64,000 nucleotides of DNA, from positions 1-64,000 of the forward strand of contig CAVAKZ010000007.1 of assembly GCA_963589425.1 (NCBI GenBank). The letters are read 5' to 3'. Under the pieces are notes generated by a model. The model searched no databases. It was not told the origin of the DNA and saw only the letters and a list, made by a program, of their open reading frames with translations. Position numbers and translations under genes: made by a program. This DNA is from CAKRJP01 sp963589425 (GTDB lineage Bacteria > Bacillota > Clostridia > Lachnospirales > Lachnospiraceae). This document shows positions 59,131 to 64,000 of the stretch, one piece after another (positions within the stretch are counted from its first letter, which is position 1; each line of letters starts with the position of its first letter).

Positions 59131-61035
59131 CTATTTTGCTTTTGTATCAATTTCTTCTTTAATCTTGGCAATGAATTCATCCAGTGTGCACTGACCTTCA
59201 TCCCCTTCTTTTCTGCTTCTTACAGATACCTTTCCTTCTTCCTCTTCCTTACCACCTACAACTAACATGTAAGGAACCTTCTTCATCTGAGCCTCGCGGA
59301 TCTTATATCCGATCTTCTCTGCACGGGTATCGATTTCTGCACGGATGCCGGCCTCATTAAGAGCTGCCAGCACCTTCTCCCCATATCCCATAAATTTATC
59401 AGAAAGTGGAAGTACCTTTACCTGTACCGGAGCTAACCATGTTGGGAATGCTCCTGCAAAATGCTCGATTAAAATTCCGATAAATCTTTCAATAGATCCA
59501 AAGGCTACACGGTGGATCATAATCGGTCTATGCTTTTCTCCGTCTGCCCCTGTATACTCTAAGTTAAATCGAAGTGGAAGCTGGAAGTCTAACTGAATGG
59601 TTCCGCACTGCCAGGTTCTTCCGATAGAATCCTCCAAGTGAAAGTCGATCTTTGGTCCGTAGAAGGCACCGTCTCCTTCGTTTACAACATAAGGAAGTCC
59701 AATATCCTCCAGGGCACTTCTAAGGGCATCTGTAGCCATTTCCCAATCTTCATCGCTTCCCATACTGTCCTCCGGACGGGTAGAAAGCTCTACATGATAT
59801 TTGAATCCAAAGAGGTCATAAACCTGATCAATAAGCTGTACAACACCCTTGATCTCATCCTTTACCTGGTCCGGTGTCATGAAGATATGGGCATCATCCT
59901 GGGTAAAGCAGCGCACACGCATCAGTCCGTGAAGCTGTCCGGATTTCTCATGACGGTGAACAAGGCCAAGCTCTCCCATACGAATCGGAAGATCACGGTA
60001 AGAACGGGGCTCTGACTCGTAAACTAAAATTCCACCTGGGCAGTTCATTGGCTTAATAGCAAAATCGGTATCGTCAATAACTGTGGTGTACATATTTTCT
60101 TTGTAGTGATCCCAGTGTCCGGAAGTCTCCCACAGATGGCGGCTTAACATGATTGGGGAAGAAATCTCCACATAACCGGCTTTTCTATGGATCTGTCTCC
60201 AGTAATCCAAAAGGGTATTCTTAAGAACCATTCCGTTTGGAAGGAAGAAGGGGAATCCCGGTCCCTCCTCACGCATCATAAAGAGGCCTAGTTCTTTTCC
60301 TAATTTTCTATGGTCACGTTTCTTTGCTTCCTCAAGCATGGTCAGATAATCATCCAGGTCTGCTTTCTTAGGGAATGCAGTTCCATAGATTCTCTGAAGC
60401 ATCTTATTCTTCTCGCTGCCTCTCCAGTAAGCTCCTGCAAGGCTGGTAAGCTTAAATGCTTTTACCGGCTTTGTAGTCATAAGGTGAGGGCCTGCACAAA
60501 GGTCTGTAAATTCTCCCTGAGAATAAAAGCTAATGGTCTCTCCCTCCGGAAGATCCTCAATTAACTCTACCTTGTATGGTTCCTCCTTCTCCTTAAAAAA
60601 GGCAAGGGCCTCATCTCTAGGCATGGTATACTGCTTAATCTCTAAATTCTCTTTTACGATCTTCTTCATCTCTGCTTCGATCTTCTCAAGATCATCTGCA
60701 ACAAATGGAGTTTCTCTATCTACATCATAATAGAATCCATCTGCTATGGAAGGTCCGATGGCAAGCTTTGTCTCCGGATACAATCTCTTAATAGCCTGTG
60801 CCATAATGTGAGATGCTGTGTGACGGAAAGCGCCCTGTCCCTTCTCATCATTGAATGTAAGGATGTTTAGCTCACAGTCCTTGTCCACAAGTGTACGAAG
60901 GTCAACTACTTCTCCGTCTACCTCTCCTGCAGTAGCTACTCTTGCAAGTCCTTCACTGATATCTTTTGCAATGTCAATGACTGACATTGCTTCTGCATAT
61001 TCTTTTGATGAGCCATCTTTTAATGTTATCTTCAT
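59131..61035 (-). CDS. thrS: threonyl-tRNA synthetase
   Basis: ThrS charges tRNA-Thr. The ATG at 61035 (MKITLKDGSSKEYAEAMSVI) behind AAAAGGAGAG gives 634 residues; the frame runs 67 codons upstream into the T-box leader. It has the N-terminal TGS domain, the editing domain with HTASHIMAQAI, class II motifs (MNCPGGILVYESEPRSYRDL; RCFTQDDAHIF) and the C-terminal anticodon domain. Controlled by a T-box. Confidence 0.97.
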   Translation of the reverse strand: MKITLKDGSSKEYAEAMSVIDIAKDISEGLARVATAGEVDGEVVDLRTLVDKDCELNILTFNDEKGQGAFRHTASHIMAQAIKRLYPETKLAIGPSIADGFYYDVDRETPFVADDLEKIEAEMKKIVKENLEIKQYTMPRDEALAFFKEKEEPYKVELIEDLPEGETISFYSQGEFTDLCAGPHLMTTKPVKAFKLTSLAGAYWRGSEKNKMLQRIYGTAFPKKADLDDYLTMLEEAKKRDHRKLGKELGLFMMREEGPGFPFFLPNGMVLKNTLLDYWRQIHRKAGYVEISSPIMLSRHLWETSGHWDHYKENMYTTVIDDTDFAIKPMNCPGGILVYESEPRSYRDLPIRMGELGLVHRHEKSGQLHGLMRVRCFTQDDAHIFMTPDQVKDEIKGVVQLIDQVYDLFGFKYHVELSTRPEDSMGSDEDWEMATDALRSALEDIGLPYVVNEGDGAFYGPKIDFHLEDSIGRTWQCGTIQLDFQLPLRFNLEYTGADGEKHRPIMIHRVAFGSIERFIGILIEHFAGAFPTWLAPVQVKVLPLSDKFMGYGEKVLAALNEAGIRAEIDTRAEKIGYKIREAQMKKVPYMLVVGGKEEEEGKVSVRSRKEGDEGQCTLDEFIAKIKEEIDTKAK

Positions 61036-61123
61036 AATCCGTCTCTCCTTTTTATTTTCATAAATTCCGGAATCGCAAAACACAGATTTGCTATAGTGTT
61101 TGCATTTGCCAAGTTTTTGCAAC

Positions 61124-61400
61124 AAAAAAGGCATCCGCCTATGGAATGCCTTGCTAATCACTTTCATGAAGCTTCCACAAAAACACTCCTCCAGGGACGG
61201 GATCCTTCCCGCGGTTCCACCCTGCTTGCTTTCCATGAAAACCTCTTACTTTGTGATGATAACGGAATCACCGTGCCTGATTAGGGCCGCTCGGAGGTGG
61301 TCTTCAAAATGTCCTCCAACAAAGCTCTCTCAGCAAATGAGCTTCTCTCTTGGGTTGTGGGGCAAATCTACTCTTCTCCTCAACGCTTTCTCTTATACTG
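61124..61400 (-). promoter_or_regulatory. T-box riboswitch of thrS
   Basis: The leader contains the T-box core (AGGGTGGAACCGCG, 61210-61223) upstream of a terminator hairpin (GGCAT/ATGCC with T-run, 61124-61152). A long stem-I region precedes it. Uncharged tRNA-Thr would favour antitermination. The specifier codon was not fixed by eye. Confidence 0.9.
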
Positions 61401-61405
61401 TGGAT

Positions 61406-61435
61406 ATTCTACTCCAGCCAATTACGTGGTGTCAA
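61406..61435 (-). promoter_or_regulatory. thrS promoter
   Basis: Minus-strand TTGACA (61430-61435) and TAGAAT (61406-61411), spacer 18 bp, about 30 nt after the upstream kinase gene stop. Confidence 0.7.
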
Positions 61436-61467
61436 GCACTAGTTTTCTATATAGGGCTTGTGTATTT

Positions 61468-62385
61468 TTACTGAATTCCATTTACCAGGTCCTTTAAGGT
61501 GGGAGGATCAAAGTCAAATCCCACACCAATGCTTCCATCCATTTGGATCACCTTTGCGGCATGCTTGGCAGCCAGGGCCAGGGCCTCCTGCAATGCCTGT
61601 CCCCTTTCAAACCTTCCTTGGGTCTCTTCTTGTTTTTCGTATGCTAAGTACCGGGCCAGAAAGGCTGCAATATAGGAATCCCCTGCTCCCAAAGTATCTG
61701 TAGCCTCTATATCCATGGTATCCTGCTTGTAAAATCTATTTCCGTCGTAGGCGATCACCGCCTCATTTCCTCTGGTTCCTACTGCAATCTTACAGCCAAG
61801 GTCTACGGTTAACTTCAAGTATTTTTTTATCTCTTCTTCTTTTAAATGCCAACAAGAGAAAAATCCATAGCTAATGTAGGGGGCGATTTCTCTTATAACT
61901 TCTTCAGAAAATGCCGCATGAAAATCATAGCAGATTGTCACATCATGGTCCCTTGCCAGCCTTTTAATGTGGGTCAGATCCACACAGCAGAGCCTTCCCA
62001 TGCAGATCACATCATACTGCTTCACATAAGAAATTTCTTCTTCTGTGAAGCTGATGGGGTAAAGATCTGTAACCCCCTCCTTGTTCCACATTAAAAAAAC
62101 CCTGTCTCCGTCTTCCTTTAATTCTACCAAACTGTAGCCGCTAGCCCCCTCCTCATGATGGGAAAAAGAAACATCCACTCCCAGTTTATTGAGGGTATCT
62201 TCTAAAATCTCTCCTGCCTGGTCATTGGCAAAAACCCCTAGAAATCCTGCCTCTGCTCCAAGGGAAGCTGCATTACAGGCAATATTATATTCATTTCCTC
62301 CCGGATACATACGCTTCTGATTTGGATAAATATCCAAAGTAGCAACTCCTGTCCCCAGTATTTTGACTTTATTTTTTTCCAACAT
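61468..62385 (-). CDS. PfkB-family sugar kinase, fructoselysine 6-kinase-like
   Basis: The 305-residue ribokinase-fold protein has the N-terminal GVATLDIYPNQKRMYPGGNE (PfkB signature 1 region) and the C-terminal ATDTLGAGDSYIAAFLARYL with the catalytic Asp. The GGNEYNIACNAASLG block and internal YDFHAAFSEEV resemble fructoselysine 6-kinases (FrlD). No deglycase or transporter partner is adjacent, so the substrate is unproven. It lies 49 nt after niaR. Confidence 0.8.
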   Translation of the reverse strand: MLEKNKVKILGTGVATLDIYPNQKRMYPGGNEYNIACNAASLGAEAGFLGVFANDQAGEILEDTLNKLGVDVSFSHHEEGASGYSLVELKEDGDRVFLMWNKEGVTDLYPISFTEEEISYVKQYDVICMGRLCCVDLTHIKRLARDHDVTICYDFHAAFSEEVIREIAPYISYGFFSCWHLKEEEIKKYLKLTVDLGCKIAVGTRGNEAVIAYDGNRFYKQDTMDIEATDTLGAGDSYIAAFLARYLAYEKQEETQGRFERGQALQEALALAAKHAAKVIQMDGSIGVGFDFDPPTLKDLVNGIQ

Positions 62386-62434
62386 ATCTAATTCCTCTGT
62401 CTTATAGGGTCTAAGACTTTATATTCCCAAGGCT

Positions 62435-62986
62435 TTATCTCCAAAAATTTATGGGTTCATAATCTTGAAGTTTTGCTAAAAATCCTCGCTCCTGAAGCTT
62501 TTCCTGAATAAGATCCAGCAAGATCTTTGTAGGTGCCGACACGGTATGATAGTGATAACCTGATGTTACATTCATAAGAAGGCTGGACTTGCCGCTCTTT
62601 AGCTCTTCCATAAATTTTTCTATATCCTCATGATTTGCAATATGAAGATCCCCTTTAAGGACTCCATATACCCTGTGGTTGATGAAGACATCCTCCACCA
62701 GGCCTCCATAATTTACAATAATCTCCAGTTCTTCCCTGGTCTCCTCACTGGAATGAGACACCTTAAACACTCTGGTATTTTTTGCCAACTCTTCTTTGGC
62801 TTTTTCCAAAACATAGCCTGTATTGGTAGCGGTAATTTCCAAATTCTGAGCTCTTAAAAGAGCAATGTCCTGAACCACTACCTGTCTGCTTACTCCCAAA
62901 TCCTTAGCCAGGTCTTTACCGGACACCGGATTTTGGCACTGTCTAAGGATCTTTAGCATTCTCTCTCTACGTTCTTTCCCCGACAT
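62435..62986 (-). CDS. niaR: niacin-responsive repressor NiaR
   Basis: The 183-residue protein has an N-terminal HTH_11 domain (ERRERMLKILRQCQNPVSGK, DLGVSRQVVVQDIALLRAQN) and a C-terminal 3H domain with three conserved His (NHRVYGVLKGDLHIANHEDI; GYHYHTVSAP). NiaR represses NAD-synthesis and niacin-uptake genes with nicotinate as corepressor. It overlaps the ABC ATPase gene by 20 nt, which suggests a regulatory or cotranscription link to that transporter. Confidence 0.9.
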   Translation of the reverse strand: MSGKERRERMLKILRQCQNPVSGKDLAKDLGVSRQVVVQDIALLRAQNLEITATNTGYVLEKAKEELAKNTRVFKVSHSSEETREELEIIVNYGGLVEDVFINHRVYGVLKGDLHIANHEDIEKFMEELKSGKSSLLMNVTSGYHYHTVSAPTKILLDLIQEKLQERGFLAKLQDYEPINFWR

Positions 62987-64000
62987 AAATGCTTCCTCTC
63001 ACTTCCCATATTAGTTCCATGTAACAAGGTTTCTGTAATCTCGCCTTCTCTAAAATCTGGTCTTTTGAAAAAACATCCCTGGCACTTCCATCTGCCAAAA
63101 TTTCCCCATGAGCCATTACAATCACCCGTTCAAAATATTCATCTACAAAGTCCATATCATGAAGAATGGCAATCACAAGCTTCCCCTTTTCAGAAAGCTC
63201 CTTAATCATATTTCCAATGCGACAGCGGCCTGCATAATCCTGGGCAATGGTAGGCTCATCTAAAATAATCACGTCCGTATCCATAGCTACCACCGATGCA
63301 ATAGCTGTCATTTTCCGTTGATGAAGGTCTAGATCATAGGGGTTGTCCTCCTCTTTTCCGAAAAGCCCCATAAGCTCCATGGCTGCCAGGGCCTTCTCTT
63401 TTGCCACATCTTCTGACATGCCAATATTCAAAGGGCCATACATTACTTCCTCTAAGACCTTGTGTTTAAAAATTTGATCGTCAGGATTCTGAAATACATA
63501 GCCTACCTTGTCTGCTAACATGGCTACGGTTTTTTTAGAAATGTCTTCCTCACCAAAATAGATTTCTCCTCCCAAGGGTTTTAAAAGACCTTTTAAAAGA
63601 CGAACCAAGGTGGTTTTTCCCGCACCGTTTTGGCCGATGATGGCTGTGGTTCGGCCATCCAAAGAAAGACTCNNNNNNNNNNCCCGAAAAATAGGCACAT
63701 CTTTTTTATAAGAGAAGCTTAGATTTTTCACTTTAAAGATATCTTTTCCCTGAAATCTACATGGATTTTTTCCCGGTTTATTCAAAGCTTCCAAGAGTTT
63801 TTCTTTCAAAAGATCACTTTGCTGTTCTTCAAATAGTCTAAGGGTAGCTTCCAGGGTTGCAGGGTAGGTCCCATCCTTGTTTTCCAAATGAAACTCTTTG
63901 GAAATCCTGGTATAAGCAGGGGGCTGCACCCCTATATCTGCCAGATCCGCTCTTGAAAAGATCTTTTCCGGCCTATCAAAATCTACCACCTTTCCTTGAT
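62967..64000 (-). CDS. ECF-type ABC transporter double ATPase (partial, contains N-run)
   Basis: The visible part is the C-terminal ATPase: Walker A IGQNGAGKTTLVRLLKG, Q-loop VFQNPDDQIFKHKV, Walker B DVIILDEPTIAQDY and H-loop ILHDMDFV. Upstream residues (QGKVVDFDRPEKIFSR) read like the tail of a preceding ATPase and stay open to the window edge. So this is probably the second half of a fused EcfA-type protein, not a gene starting at 63989. Ten Ns (63673-63682) break the sequence just before Walker A. Substrate unknown; niacin is possible given niaR. Confidence 0.8.
   Translation of the reverse strand, partial: QGKVVDFDRPEKIFSRADLADIGVQPPAYTRISKEFHLENKDGTYPATLEATLRLFEEQQSDLLKEKLLEALNKPGKNPCRFQGKDIFKVKNLSFSYKKDVPIFRXXXXSLSLDGRTTAIIGQNGAGKTTLVRLLKGLLKPLGGEIYFGEEDISKKTVAMLADKVGYVFQNPDDQIFKHKVLEEVMYGPLNIGMSEDVAKEKALAAMELMGLFGKEEDNPYDLDLHQRKMTAIASVVAMDTDVIILDEPTIAQDYAGRCRIGNMIKELSEKGKLVIAILHDMDFVDEYFERVIVMAHGEILADGSARDVFSKDQILEKARLQKPCYMELIWEVRGSIYVGERT
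63673..63682. other. assembly gap (10 N)
   Basis: Ten undetermined bases in the ATPase gene. The reading frame happens to be conserved across the gap with four ambiguous codons, but the true gap length is unknown. Confidence 0.98.

Noticed and set aside
63967..63989. ABC ATPase gene starting at 63989
   Set aside because: The frame is open upstream to the window edge and the residues before it read as the end of another ATPase domain, so the true start is outside the window.

Overview
The window looks like the chromosome of an anaerobic, low-GC Gram-positive bacterium, most likely a Lachnospiraceae-type Clostridia. The reasons are the S10-spc ribosomal operon order, the zinc-type S14 protein, T-box leaders on valS and thrS, strong AGGAGG ribosome sites and a D-proline reductase (Stickland) locus. 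The species is not identifiable from the sequence alone. No IS element, prophage or CRISPR array was seen.

Layout. (1) 1-11175, minus strand: S10-spc-alpha operon from rpsJ to secY, with its promoter and a folded leader, and a three-copy hairpin repeat between rplW and rplB. (2) 11243-12590: two short promoter-terminator units of unknown function and an EamA transporter. (3) 12615-21107: a D-proline reductase locus. prdC, a free-standing PrdA N-terminal domain, prdA, a 92-residue protein, the selenoprotein gene prdB, prdD and prdE lie on the minus strand. tRNA-Sec (selC) lies just upstream of prdC. The proline racemase gene prdF and a TetR regulator diverge. (4) 21209-27421: selenium operon yedF, (22-codon ORF), selD (itself a selenoprotein), selA, selB, lysR. 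(5) 27463-46347: relQ, cobO, small unknown proteins, a methyltransferase, a TPR protein, folC, an LTA-synthase-like protein, T-box/valS, a sirtuin, serine dehydratase, tRNA-Leu, a DUF4317 protein, purC and a polar amino-acid ABC importer. (6) 46346-54971: ABC-F, heavy-metal P-type ATPase with DUF6110 partner, two-subunit fumarase, SLC13-type carrier and a divergent LysR. (7) 54972-64000: folate operon (folC, folE, HD protein, folP, folBK), thrS with T-box, a PfkB kinase, NiaR and a partial ECF-type double ATPase interrupted by a run of Ns.

How it works together. L-proline is racemised by PrdF and D-proline is reductively opened by PrdA/PrdB, with electrons probably delivered through PrdC. PrdB needs selenocysteine at residue 151. 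Every dedicated part of bacterial selenocysteine insertion (selA, selB, tRNA-Sec, selD) lies within about 12 kb of it, so the region is a compact selenium/Stickland island. The most unusual feature is modular. PrdA's three segments also occur as separate genes: the N-terminal domain at 17020-17421, the middle segment as PrdD and the C-terminal segment as PrdE. The PrdD/PrdE boundary falls exactly at the peptide bond cleaved in PrdA to make its pyruvoyl group. No PrdR-type sigma-54 activator is present; a TetR gene and several palindromes sit at the divergent promoter region instead.
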